Shown: piece after piece, positions 43,686 through 53,171 of the stretch
Numbering within the stretch: the first letter of the stretch is position 1
Layout: each line of letters begins with the position of its first letter
Source of the DNA: Bacillus mycoides
GTDB taxonomy: Bacteria > Bacillota > Bacilli > Bacillales > Bacillaceae_G
Reading direction: 5' to 3'
Assembly (NCBI RefSeq): GCF_001757995.1
Contig: NZ_LXLV01000032.1
Coordinates: 1 to 64,000 of the forward strand
Length of the DNA stretch: 64,000 bases
Notes under the pieces: model-generated
Told to the model about the DNA's origin: nothing
What the model saw: only the letters and a program-made list of their open reading frames with translations
Database searches by the model: none
Program-made: the position numbers and the translations under genes

Positions 43686-44612
43686 TTAACTATTCACCCG
43701 ATTATACAATTCAAGTAGTTCCTCTACAGGAATATTATTTATTTTCATACCTGTTATATCACTATTTTGTATTTCAACATTTTTAAGATTACAATTAATT
43801 ACTTTACTACCTTCAAGATTGCATCTTTCAAAAGAAATAGACTCCTTACCTTCTTCAAGGCTTGTATCTTTAAATTGAACTCCACCTAAAGTCACCAAAT
43901 TAAATTTACTGCCTGAAAGATTTAAATCTGCATATGAGGAGTTCCTTAGATTAATATTTTTAAACTTTGATTGACTTAAATTACAATTACTCATGTTCAT
44001 ATGCATTACATTACTATTAACAAATGAACTACCCTTTAAATTCACCTGATAATACTCTGTATTTGCCAAATTACAGTTTTCGTATTGCCCACTTTTCATA
44101 TCTTTATTTTTAACTAAGTTCTCTTCGCTTGAAACTGTCTTTATTCTTTTTACATAGCAATATTCATCTTCCGTTTCAAAAATTGTCTCAAAGCCCATTT
44201 TTTTATAGAAATGATGATTATTAACTTGTCTACTAGACGTCTCAAGATCCCAAATCCTTACGCTTGGAAACTCTTCTTCTATAAACTTGATAGCCTGTGA
44301 TCCAATCCCTATCCCCTGATGAATAGTATCCACAAATATACGATCAATTCTACCGTAAGACTTACCAGAAATCGTAACTATAATTCCACCGACAATTTCT
44401 TCATCCATTCTAACTTTAAAATAATCCAATTCTTCAATTGAATATATAGTCATCTCAACTGAAGAGTATCCTGGTGGCTGAATGTTATAATCAATTACAC
44501 CATCTTGATCACACAACCATTGTTTTGCTTCTTCATCAAATGTTCTTCTCATTATTTCTGTTAACTTTTCAGCATCTAAAATTGTAGCTTTTTCAATAGA
44601 TATTATCGTCAT
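43686..44612 (-). CDS. GNAT acetyltransferase fused to pentapeptide repeats
   Basis: Residues 1-150 are a GNAT domain (RIDRIFVDTIHQGIGIGSQA with the QGIGIG loop; VNNHHFYKKMGFETIF). From about 172 the chain turns into a pentapeptide repeat (YENCNLANTEYYQVNLKGSS, SNCNLSQSKFKNINLRNSSY, CNLEGSKVINCNLKNVEIQN), an A(D/N)LXX-type right-handed beta helix. The combination suggests an acetyltransferase held to a protein or DNA-mimic scaffold (compare Qnr-type pentapeptide proteins). It is the second of three neighbouring GNAT loci. Substrate unknown. Confidence 0.8.
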   Translation of the reverse strand: MTIISIEKATILDAEKLTEIMRRTFDEEAKQWLCDQDGVIDYNIQPPGYSSVEMTIYSIEELDYFKVRMDEEIVGGIIVTISGKSYGRIDRIFVDTIHQGIGIGSQAIKFIEEEFPSVRIWDLETSSRQVNNHHFYKKMGFETIFETEDEYCYVKRIKTVSSEENLVKNKDMKSGQYENCNLANTEYYQVNLKGSSFVNSNVMHMNMSNCNLSQSKFKNINLRNSSYADLNLSGSKFNLVTLGGVQFKDTSLEEGKESISFERCNLEGSKVINCNLKNVEIQNSDITGMKINNIPVEELLELYNRVNS

Positions 44613-44666
44613 TTCATTTTCCCCTTAATTTTCATAAACAAATAACTTATGTGAACAAATTAGTTA

Positions 44667-45191
44667 CTAGTTTACTTTCGCTTTTATAAATTTTCCCATT
44701 ATTACATATGGAACATCATCTTTACTTGGATGAAATGGCTCCAATACATTTACCCAATCTAATTTTTCATATAAAGAACGCGCTTTTTCATTGTTTATTT
44801 GTGTTGTTAAAACGCTCGTTCTATTTGGAATGCCTTCTAATAATCCATTATGTAATTTCTTCCCAAGACCCTCATTTCGATATTCTGTGTGAACTGCTAA
44901 CTCTACAAATTCAAAACAATCTTCTAACCACTGGTCTATTTGTTCCAAGTTCAATGCTTCTCTCATTAATTGATTATAGTACTGGCCTTCCAATGAACGA
45001 TAACCATAAGTAAAACCAATAACTTCATTTTCATCATTTATTGCTACTATACCTTTAAAATCCGTATATCCGATATGTCTTTTAATCCGTTCGACCATGT
45101 CAGAAAAATTTGTTTTATCAAATACTTTACAATATAGTTTTGCCATATTAATAATTAGGGCTTCATCTTTTCTTATAGGTATTATTGTCAT
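44667..45191 (-). CDS. GNAT acetyltransferase
   Basis: The 174-residue protein starts MTIIPIRKDEALIINMAKLY at 45191, with AGGAGTGGGG upstream. GNAT motifs are VELAVHTEYRNEGLGKKLHN with RNEGLG acetyl-CoA loop, and INNEKARSLYEKLDWV. The starts of this gene and the fusion gene (MTIIS) are alike, so duplication is possible. An upstream in-frame ATG at 45263 lacks a ribosome site. Acceptor unknown. Confidence 0.8.
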   Translation of the reverse strand: MTIIPIRKDEALIINMAKLYCKVFDKTNFSDMVERIKRHIGYTDFKGIVAINDENEVIGFTYGYRSLEGQYYNQLMREALNLEQIDQWLEDCFEFVELAVHTEYRNEGLGKKLHNGLLEGIPNRTSVLTTQINNEKARSLYEKLDWVNVLEPFHPSKDDVPYVIMGKFIKAKVN

Positions 45192-45289
45192 TTCCCCACT
45201 CCTATTATTAGTGATTGTATTTACCAGTACTTGTGAATTATTATAAAATAAAGAATTTTGCATTTATTTTTATATTAACCTATTATTCA

Positions 45290-45395
45290 TTATAAGTGTT
45301 TAATTATTATCATTTTATCAAGTAACATATCAGCGATATTTTATGTCTATTTCATATAGGTGTTAGCAAGTTCGTTTGCAAACTTGTTAGCACTT
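45290..45395. repeat. Dispersed repeat, copy 2
   Basis: TAAGTGTTTAATTATTATCA, then TATCAAGTAACATATCAGCG, TTTTATGTCTATTTCATATA and GTTAGCAAGTTCGTTTGCAA. It spans both halves seen separately at 4320 (right) and 15676 (left) and is the best preserved. CAAGTT and AACTTG flank the GTTTGCAAAC core. Confidence 0.65.
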
Positions 45396-45427
45396 TTTTA
45401 TAAAAATTGTATATTGCTTCACACAGT

Positions 45428-45470
45428 AGGAATCCGTTTTGATCAATCTTTTTTCAAAATGGATTCCTTT
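45428..45470 (+). terminator. Terminator-like hairpin before the bacteriocin stop
   Basis: AGGAATCCGTTTTGA (45428-45442) and TCAAAATGGATTCCT (45454-45468) pair with one mismatch, then TTTT. It lies 50 bases beyond the bacteriocin stop. Confidence 0.45.
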
Positions 45471-45515
45471 TGTCTCTTATCAAATAAGGGGTTGTAAAAC
45501 ATTTCTGATTAAACT

Positions 45516-45842
45516 TTATCCAAATGTTACAGTAGTACCAGTAGTATCAGTAGTACCATTAAAACCATCAAAACAATTAGAGCAACCACCGCAACCACCA
45601 CAACCACCACAACCACCACAACTAAAGCAACCGAAGCAACCAAAACAACGGAATCCACCACAACGAAATCCACCACCACCACAACGACCACAACCGCCAC
45701 AACGACCACAACCGCCACAGCGACGAGCATCACCTTCAATATAGTAATATGGATATTGGTTTTGCTGGTCCCAATACACAACATTTCCAGACTGATAACA
45801 ATTAAGGCTTAACGCTTGTAGTTCTTGTTGAAACTTATTCAT
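45516..45842 (-). CDS. Heterocycloanthracin/sonorensin-type bacteriocin precursor
   Basis: The 108-residue protein starts [20 protein letters not shown] at 45842, seven bases after GGAGGT. The leader [20 protein letters not shown] is typical of heterocycloanthracin precursors. The core has 15 Cys in C-x-x arrays ([30 protein letters not shown]) ending [14 protein letters not shown]. Cys in such arrays are cyclised to thiazoles by a SagB/C/D-type complex encoded elsewhere. None lies in this window, so activity depends on a remote maturation locus. Known variants differ between strains in repeat number. Confidence 0.85.
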   Translation of the reverse strand: MNKFQQELQALSLNCYQSGNVVYWDQQNQYPYYYIEGDARRCGGCGRCGGCGRCGGGGFRCGGFRCFGCFGCFSCGGCGGCGGCGGCSNCFDGFNGTTDTTGTTVTFG

Positions 45843-45848
45843 TTTCAT

Positions 45849-46084
45849 GACCTCCGTTTATAAACTAAAACCCCATCGATGCTTTCCTATATTTCTGTTC
45901 GTTAAATCTAAGTAGTAAATAGCGCTAAAAACTAAGTTCAATACGTACACCAACAAAATATGACCTATCACTAGATGATGCACCTTGTTCATATGCCTAT
46001 TTTTAGGTTGTTTTTACTATGGGCTCATTTTTATAAATGGAAATTATAAAATATGAATTTAAACAATAACATTTAGATTTAGCA
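45849..46084. other. Intergenic region before the integrase fragment
   Basis: No ORF, hairpin or repeat was recognised. The integrase reading frame begins abruptly at about 46085 without a ribosome site. Confidence 0.35.
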
Positions 46085-46475
46085 GTGAAACAACGTATCA
46101 TATACCAAAATCCTGTTGCCCTTGCTGAAATACCTAAATCAGAAAAAACCTCTATCCAAACATGGACAGAGGACGAAGTAAAAAAAATTTTGTTACATTC
46201 ACAAAACTCACGATATCATACTGGCTTTGTTCTAGCAATAACTACAGGAATGAGGCTAGGTGAAGTCTTAGGTTTACGTTGGCAAGGTGTTGATTTCGAT
46301 AATCATACAGTTACAATTAATCAAACATTAGGTCATGATAATAAAATTAAAACCAGCACAAAAACATACTCTTCGAAGCGTACAATCCCTATTCCTTTAG
46401 AGGCAATTGAAGAATTAAAAAAACGTAGACTTCAAGTAAATAAAGAGAAATTACGACTAGGTACAGCATATTTAT
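46085..46475 (+). pseudogene. Tyrosine recombinase middle fragment
   Basis: It reads QRIIYQNPVALAEIPKSEK, WTEDEVKKILLHSQNSRYHT, the catalytic Arg box TTGMRLGEVLGLRWQG and TYSSKRTIPIPLEAIEEL, ending EKLRLGTAY before sequence turns unrelated. The N-terminal core-binding part and the His/Tyr end are missing. The C-terminal remnant at 8262-8611 overlaps it at KLRLG-AY, so both derive from related integrases. It converges on the ger operon. Confidence 0.7.
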
Positions 46476-46520
46476 TAAAATGTTCATGCTTCAGAGCTAT
46501 TGTAACTTTCATGTTGTTCA

Positions 46521-47726
46521 TTAAGCGCCTTCTGTACCATAATCTTCAATTGTTAGCTTTACATTATATTTGATTGGTGTCTTACTAAACACTTTATCCC
46601 AATCCTTTTCAACTTTCTTCCATACTTTTGGATACTCGATTTTCAAACTAGTATTAAAGCCAGCAACGTCAGTTTTATATTCCTTTTGAATTTTTTGCAA
46701 TGTATGTTTCACTAATCGCCTCACTTCTTGTTGGGCAGATTGCTCCACTCTTTTGAGAAATGCATTTTTAAAAGCTTCCTCTGACTCAGACCAATTTTCA
46801 GATAACCGGCCCACAGACTGAACATTGACATCGAACGAGAGCTTATCCCCTTTAACATGGGGCGTAATTTTACTTTTCATAGATTTCACTTCATACATAA
46901 CTAATTTTCCCGTCTTTTTATCATAACTTTTCACCAGGCCACTTTTTCCTTTTGCAGTTATCCACATTAAGCCTTCTAATTCATTCTCGTTCAAAAAGCC
47001 ACGGAGTTTTTTGGTACTTCCTTTCATAACAGCAGCACCTACATATTTCACTTCTCCATTTATAGAAATCACATTTGGTAAAAGAAAACTCGCCCCAGAT
47101 TTCACCTTTCCTGGTAGTTTTGCAAGTGGCATCGGTGGTAAAATTCGTGAGGATCTATATTGATTATCTTCAATTTCAATCAAGCGAAATGCTGGAATTT
47201 CCCCTGATTCTTTTGATTTTAACGCATCACTAGCTAGCCCTTTACTAACCATAATAAAGCAACTAGGTCTCATCTCATTATCACGAACATAGATATCCAA
47301 TAACTGTGTTAAATTATATGTTCGGGCAATACTTTCACTAACAACTATTACTTTCGTATGATGAAAAATGATAGGCCTTTGCCTTCTTAATGCAACTTCA
47401 CGTATTGATTGATGAAGAGAATCTCCTGTTTCAGCAACATTCATGTAAGCTTTTTGTTGTGATACTCCACCTTTTCCTCCGTCTGATGATGATTGTACTT
47501 TAACGAATTGATAAGTGGTTGTTATTAAATTCTTCTTTTTATATCCGCCGCCCTTTTCTTCAATTTCTTTCTCAATCTTTGTTTTTTTTTCTTTATCTAT
47601 TGCTAAACCTACGGCGAAACCTAACTCCTCAATTTCATGACTACTCCAGCATCCTGTAAGTAATAAGAGAAAAACTAATGACGTTATTCTTATAATAATT
47701 TTTCTACCTTTAACATTTTGGTTCAT
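46521..47726 (-). CDS. Spore germinant receptor C subunit (GerAC family)
   Basis: The 401-residue lipoprotein starts [20 protein letters not shown], with lipobox LLTGCWSSHEIEELG. The rest matches the Ger(x)C family (FVKVQSSSDG, IREVALRRQRPIIFHHTKVI, IARTYNLTQLLDIYVRDNEM). C subunits lie on the outer face of the spore inner membrane. The gene overlaps the B-subunit gene by 17 bases. The end meets the integrase fragment. Intact in this window, though its A partner is not. Confidence 0.88.
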   Translation of the reverse strand: MNQNVKGRKIIIRITSLVFLLLLTGCWSSHEIEELGFAVGLAIDKEKKTKIEKEIEEKGGGYKKKNLITTTYQFVKVQSSSDGGKGGVSQQKAYMNVAETGDSLHQSIREVALRRQRPIIFHHTKVIVVSESIARTYNLTQLLDIYVRDNEMRPSCFIMVSKGLASDALKSKESGEIPAFRLIEIEDNQYRSSRILPPMPLAKLPGKVKSGASFLLPNVISINGEVKYVGAAVMKGSTKKLRGFLNENELEGLMWITAKGKSGLVKSYDKKTGKLVMYEVKSMKSKITPHVKGDKLSFDVNVQSVGRLSENWSESEEAFKNAFLKRVEQSAQQEVRRLVKHTLQKIQKEYKTDVAGFNTSLKIEYPKVWKKVEKDWDKVFSKTPIKYNVKLTIEDYGTEGA

Positions 47727-48813
47727 GCCTTTTTTTCCTTCCCTTCGAAATCATAAGGAGAAGAAACGGAAGCATACCAAATAAAATTATTGCTGCGTTA
47801 CTAATCATATTTCCAAATTCAAATAACTCATTTATGTTTTTTGGAATTGCAGCAACGATATATATTACTGGAAGTAATCCATACAAGAAGGAATGAATAT
47901 TTTTATTAAAAATCTGCGCTAACCCTAAAGCAGCTGCATAATAACAGATTGTATACGTTGCAAAAATTTGCATAATCCATATTACTAATAACAAAGATTC
48001 GAACCGTTCAAAAATTAAACCTTGAATTTCAAAACTTCTCATTAGATCTATTGTAGGCCAGGTTCTTACCAATACTCCATCTATAGAAAACGCACCAATA
48101 ACCATTACAACTGTAATGACATAAAAAAGTAAAGGAATCATAGTGCCAATTATTACAACCCTTACACCTTGAGATGGCTTCTTCATAAAGGCTAAAAGTA
48201 ACAACATAATTTCAGCACCCGAATATGCCATAGTTGTTGTTTTTAGGCCTTTTAATGCCGGACCAATCCCTAATCCTAATACAGGACGAAGATTATCGAG
48301 TTCAAATATTCCTATACTCATAAAAGATGTCACTAAGAAAATAAAAACTGTAATTGGAAAAATAATTTCAAATAAACGTGCTATCGCATTTATTCCACCT
48401 AAATTCAGATATAGACATATCCACATAAATGGCATAATAATAGCCCAGTCAGGTGTACCTTCTAGTAGAAAGAAGCTTGTTATACATTCCAACGATCTAA
48501 GTTCAAATGACGAAAGTGTTAAAAAGTAACCGATAATCAATAAACTAATTAACACCCCAAGCCATTTCCCTACAAGTTCTTGGCTATATTGATAAAATGT
48601 TTTTTCAGGAAATTGTTGACTTAACTTCACGATAATTATGCCTGCAACTATCGCAATTAATCCTCCTAAAATAACCGTTATCCAAACATCAGGTGTATGC
48701 ACTTTCTCAGCTGCTGTTCTAGGTAAAGTGAGAATTCCGATAGCAAGTATATAATTGATAAGAATAACCGCTGCTTGGGAAGTTGGAATTTTGTCCTTTG
48801 AGTTAGTAATCAT
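47710..48813 (-). CDS. Spore germinant receptor B subunit (GerAB family)
   Basis: The 367-residue membrane protein has about ten helices ([40 protein letters not shown]). It belongs to the APC-superfamily GerAB group. It binds germinant or moves it into the complex. Its start (48813) overlaps the A-subunit stop (ATGA). Frame is intact. Which ligand it senses cannot be read. Confidence 0.88.
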   Translation of the reverse strand: MITNSKDKIPTSQAAVILINYILAIGILTLPRTAAEKVHTPDVWITVILGGLIAIVAGIIIVKLSQQFPEKTFYQYSQELVGKWLGVLISLLIIGYFLTLSSFELRSLECITSFFLLEGTPDWAIIMPFMWICLYLNLGGINAIARLFEIIFPITVFIFLVTSFMSIGIFELDNLRPVLGLGIGPALKGLKTTTMAYSGAEIMLLLLAFMKKPSQGVRVVIIGTMIPLLFYVITVVMVIGAFSIDGVLVRTWPTIDLMRSFEIQGLIFERFESLLLVIWIMQIFATYTICYYAAALGLAQIFNKNIHSFLYGLLPVIYIVAAIPKNINELFEFGNMISNAAIILFGMLPFLLLMISKGRKKRHEPKC

Positions 48814-50399
48814 TCCTCTTCACTTCCTTTCCGTACATAGTCTTTTAAATTCAACATTTTTGGACGTCGCTTCATCATCTGTATTGGCATACGAACGATA
48901 AAGTCCTTCCAATCAGTAAATTGATATAAGACAGCCGGGCTAGCATACGGTACACCAAAACTTTTAAGCCTTGCAATATGACTGCATATAAATAGGAAAA
49001 ATAGAATAACTCCATATAATCCGAATATGGCAGCGAAAAACATCGCTACAAAGCGAAGAATACGTAATGGGATTGCTGTACTATAATGAGAAAGTGCAAA
49101 AGAAGAAATAGCTGTGGCCGCCACAACAATCACCATGATTGGACTCACGATTCCAGCTGATACAGCAGCTTGCCCAATGATTAATCCACCTACAATTCCC
49201 ATCGCTGAACCAATCGGTTTAGGTAGTCGTAACCCTGCTTCTCGTAAAATTTCAATCGCAATTTCCATAAATAATCCTTCTATAATTGCAGGAAAGGGAA
49301 CGCCTTCCCGCCCTCCTATAATTGAAATGGCTAACTTAGTTGGAATCAATCCAGGATGGAATGGAATGAAATAAATGAAATGTACAGAGCGGGAGCAAAT
49401 AGAGAAATAATAGCTGTTCCAAAGCGCAATAAACGAATCAATGTACCTGGTATCCAACGTTCATAGTAGTCTTCAGGCGATTGCATCATCATACTAAATG
49501 TAACCGGAACAATTAATGCAAAAGGTGTTCCATCCAATAAAATTGCAACCCTTCCTTCCATTAATGCAGCGATAACTTTATCAGGACGTTCCGTACTCTG
49601 TACTTGCGGGAAGGGACTAAGATAATTATCTTCAATTAGTTGTTCTACATAACCTGACTCTGGCACATTATCAATATTAATTTTCTGAATTCGCTTCTTA
49701 ACTTCTTCTACTAATTCTGGAACAGCAATCTCTTTCATAAAGGCAACAACCAACTCTTTCTTAGCCCGTTCTCCTACATGAAATTTCACTAATGATAATC
49801 CTTCATTTTCACCGTGTAACCGCAACAAAGCAGTATTGTCCGACAAAACTTCTGTGAAACCTACCCGTGGACCTCTGACCGATCCTTCTGATACTGGCTC
49901 TTCAACATTACGTGTTTTTCCTTTTTTTGTATTAAGTTATGAAAACATCTGATAATCCATCAATTAATAATGCCGTTGAACCCATTAACACTTTTGACAT
50001 CATTTTTTGCACAGATTGTACTTCCTCCACTCCACTAATAGGAAGAACTCGGTTTTTAATAAACTCTTTTGAAACACTATCTTTCATATTAGATGATTCA
50101 TCTTTATACTCATCAGGAAAATTACACATTAATGATTTCATAATTTGCATATCAATAAGATCTTTATCTGACAGCCCTTCTACAAAAACAAGAACTGCCC
50201 GGATGCTAGTCCCGCCGATATTAAACTCTCGACAATAAACATCCGAATTATCAAGAGCTTCTTTTTTTATAACCTCTAAATCTAAGTTGAAATCACCTGT
50301 AAAGTAGTCTTCAGAAACTTGGATCGCGTTATTCTCATATGTATTGCCTTGTTCTTGGCTTTGATTAACTATTGAATCCTGCGCTTTCACCTTCATCAC
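48810..50399 (-). pseudogene. Spore germinant receptor A subunit, two frameshifts
   Basis: Piece 1 (50399-49932): the N-terminal cytoplasmic domain to [12 protein letters not shown]. An extra A in ATAACTTAAT moves the frame. Piece 2 (to 49346) holds the continued N-terminal domain ([40 protein letters not shown]) and the first helices to [12 protein letters not shown] duplicated five bases (ATTCC) moves the frame again. Piece 3 (to 48810) ends with the last helices ([40 protein letters not shown]). All three pieces align as one GerA protein of normal length. Without A, the receptor is likely inactive. Confidence 0.82.
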
Positions 50400-50476
50400 T
50401 CTTTCTCAAAAAAACTTCCTATACTACTCTTCTTTACATATCAATATTTGTTTTCACTTGAATGTAGTTCGTTATA

Positions 50477-50602
50477 TTATTCTTTTTCTAATGTGCGAAT
50501 CCAACTAAAAAATCTTGAAATTATATATGGAATGAAAAGTACGATAAAGGCTTGTATAAAAACTTTCCACTCAGGTACATACAAAACAATCGTGTCCCAC
50601 AT
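50477..50602 (-). CDS. 41-residue single-span membrane protein upstream of ger operon
   Basis: The protein starts MWDTIVLYVPEWKVFIQAFI, then VLFIPYIISRFFSWIRTLEKE. AGGATGAT lies before the ATG at 50602. It has one membrane segment and a basic end. It ends 77 bases before the gerA start in the same direction, so it likely heads the operon. It is much shorter than the two-helix D subunits reported for some GerA operons. Confidence 0.5.
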   Translation of the reverse strand: MWDTIVLYVPEWKVFIQAFIVLFIPYIISRFFSWIRTLEKE

Positions 50603-50774
50603 TTTTATCATCCTATAACAATACATAATTTTAGAAATTCCTCACTCAATTGGAATTTCTTACGAATTATTATGTCTGATAAGAAAAATTTTAATGCACT
50701 TAAAACTTCATCATACATTTCATCTATATTTTTCGTTGTATATTCAAAATGATCATTCTATATCAGACCAACAA

Positions 50775-50828
50775 AAAAGAAGGTGGCCTAAAAATCAGTT
50801 TTACTGACTTTATCGGCAACCTTCTTTT
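50775..50828 (-). terminator. Terminator of the MMPL gene
   Basis: AAAAGAAGGT (50775-50784) and ACCTTCTTTT (50819-50828) pair across a long loop that overlaps the MMPL stop. Confidence 0.55.
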
Positions 50829-53055
50829 ATAAAGTATCTTCTTTTTGTAATTGCTTTTCTTCTTTCCAAAGCTTTCCTGGCCAAAAAGCGAAGCGTCCTA
50901 AAACGACTGTAATCGCAGGCACAAGCAGCGGTCTTACAATAAATGTATCTAGCAATACACCGATTGCTGTCACAATACCGAATTGAACAAGAACTTGAAT
51001 TGGCAATGTACCTAATACTGCAAATGTTCCTGCTAAAATTAAACCTGCGGATGTAATTACACTACCTGTTTGTATAACACCATTTTTTACTGCATCCAAG
51101 TGATTTTGTTTCTTTCTGTTTTTCCATATTTCTGAAACCATAAAGATATTATAATCTTCACCTAAAGCAACTAAAAATACGAATGCATATAACGGGATTG
51201 CCCCTTGTATCGCCGGAGCTCCCATACCGAAATGAAGTAATATCCACCCCGCTCCTAATGCAGAGAAGAATGATAAAACGACAGTTACAATTAAGTAAAT
51301 CATCGCAACGATAGAACGTAAGTAAACGAGTAAAAGTAAAGCTATGATACCAATCATAACAGGAATAATAACCGATTCATCACGTTCAGTAATTTGTTTT
51401 GTATCATATAAGGAAGCTGTTTCTCCCCCAATCCACAATTGATCCTCAGCATTACGGATTCCTTCGTCTTTTAATACTTTTTCTACATTACTTTTCAATT
51501 TAGGAATTTGATCTAATGCTTCAATTGAGTACGGATTTTCTGCTAAAGAAACTTCATACATTTGTAATTGGTTATTTTCTTTTCCCCTCATTGGTTCTTT
51601 CACTTTTTTAACAAAAGATAATTTCTCTATTTCTTGTTTAATAGGTAAATCTTTTCCTTTTGAATCAACTACAATCTTTACTGGTGCTAATTCTCCAGCT
51701 GAAAAATGATCCGTAATTAATGTAAATCCTTCGCGTGATGGCATATCTTTCGGGAATGATTCTAATAAATCGTACGTGTATTGAATACGCGGTACAAATG
51801 AAGCCAATCCTCCTAATAAAAATACGGTTAGCATAATAATTGTCCACGGTTTACGTACAACAAGATCACCAAGCTTTTTACTAAAGGCCCCATCTGTAGT
51901 TTTTACTTTTAAAACTTTCTTTTTCGAAAACTCTTCATTCATTGCAGTTGTTCTCGGTATGAATGGGAAGAATGCAATTCTACCGAAAATTAATAATAAT
52001 GCCGGAAGAATTGTTAATGCAGCGATTCCCATTATGAAAACAGCAACACTGAATGGTACTGCAAATCGATGAAAGGCACCATATTGAGCAAGTAATAATG
52101 TTCCTAATCCTAATACTACAGTTAGTGCACTCATTATAATTGCACCACCTGAAGCTTTTATCGCAAGTTGCAGTGCTTTATATTTACTTTCTTCTTCTAA
52201 CAGATACTCCCTATATCTTGAAATTAAAAATAGACAGTAATCCGTTCCTGCTCCAAACAGTAAGACAGTCATAATCGATATAGCCTGTGCATCTACTTTA
52301 ATCCATCCATTGTCTGCTAAAAAGCCCAGGGTCGGACTGATAATTCCATATGCAAAGCCAACAACAAGTAAAGGTAAAATTGCTAAAATTGGAGAGCGAT
52401 ACAATAAAATTAATAAAACTAATACAAGTAATACAGTAGCAACTAATAATTTCACATCAGCTTGACTAAATAAACTTACCGCATCCGTTTGAATACCTAC
52501 AGGTCCAGATAATCGAACATGTAAACCAGAGTCGGTAATTTTTTGTTTGAACGGATCTTCATCCACTTTACTACTCACTATTTTTCGTAACTCTTCTAAA
52601 TTACCTTTTAATATATCCGTTCCAGCAGATTTATTAAAAAATATTGGTGTGACAAATGATGTACCATCTTTTGATGCACTTTTTGATAATACTTGCTCTG
52701 GAATTGTATCAAATGGTGGTAATGTTGATTGTTCTTTTAAAGGACTGGCCTTTAACTCTTTATAAACGTCTTGTATGAGTTTATAATCCTTTGACTGTAA
52801 TCCACCATCTCGATGCCATACTACTAACAACGGATTTCCTGCATTATTAGGAAATTCTTTTTTCATAAGTGCTTCAGCTTGCTGTGACATAGATGTTTCA
52901 GGTAAATTTTTCGGATTCGGTTCTTTCATACTGTTTACTTGTGGTAACGTAAATGAAAGTACCAGTGTAATAAGAATCCAAACCGATAAAGTTATCCATT
53001 GCGTATTCTTCCCTGCTACAAGCTTCCCTAACATATTTAACGGGTGCTTTTTCAT
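50827..53055 (-). CDS. MMPL/RND-type exporter (YdfJ-like)
   Basis: The 742-residue protein starts MKKHPLNMLGKLVAGKNTQW. Two repeats each have one helix, an outer domain and a five-helix bundle. The proton-relay motif is GTDYCLFLISRYREY in the first half and GEDYNIFMVSEI in the second. The family exports lipids or antimicrobials. It is divergent from a TetR regulator with a palindrome between. Terminator at 50775. Confidence 0.88.
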   Translation of the reverse strand: MKKHPLNMLGKLVAGKNTQWITLSVWILITLVLSFTLPQVNSMKEPNPKNLPETSMSQQAEALMKKEFPNNAGNPLLVVWHRDGGLQSKDYKLIQDVYKELKASPLKEQSTLPPFDTIPEQVLSKSASKDGTSFVTPIFFNKSAGTDILKGNLEELRKIVSSKVDEDPFKQKITDSGLHVRLSGPVGIQTDAVSLFSQADVKLLVATVLLVLVLLILLYRSPILAILPLLVVGFAYGIISPTLGFLADNGWIKVDAQAISIMTVLLFGAGTDYCLFLISRYREYLLEEESKYKALQLAIKASGGAIIMSALTVVLGLGTLLLAQYGAFHRFAVPFSVAVFIMGIAALTILPALLLIFGRIAFFPFIPRTTAMNEEFSKKKVLKVKTTDGAFSKKLGDLVVRKPWTIIMLTVFLLGGLASFVPRIQYTYDLLESFPKDMPSREGFTLITDHFSAGELAPVKIVVDSKGKDLPIKQEIEKLSFVKKVKEPMRGKENNQLQMYEVSLAENPYSIEALDQIPKLKSNVEKVLKDEGIRNAEDQLWIGGETASLYDTKQITERDESVIIPVMIGIIALLLLVYLRSIVAMIYLIVTVVLSFFSALGAGWILLHFGMGAPAIQGAIPLYAFVFLVALGEDYNIFMVSEIWKNRKKQNHLDAVKNGVIQTGSVITSAGLILAGTFAVLGTLPIQVLVQFGIVTAIGVLLDTFIVRPLLVPAITVVLGRFAFWPGKLWKEEKQLQKEDTL

Positions 53056-53102
53056 AAAAACCCACCTTCCTTTTCCCCACCAATATTAATTATATATACT
53101 GG

Positions 53103-53118
53103 TTGGTTAATTAATCAA
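53103..53118. promoter_or_regulatory. Palindrome, probable TetR operator
   Basis: TTGGTTAATTAATCAA (53103-53118) is a 16-bp palindrome with one mismatched pair, between divergent MMPL and TetR genes. Confidence 0.55.
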
Positions 53119-53171
53119 GAATGATTAAAAAATTATGTTATAATTATCTCAATAATAAATGTCAGGAGCGA

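Noticed and set aside
45439-45784. Plus-strand Pro/Gln-rich ORF and minus-strand Val-rich ORF
   Set aside because: Both are other-frame readings of the Cys-Gly repeat in the bacteriocin precursor.
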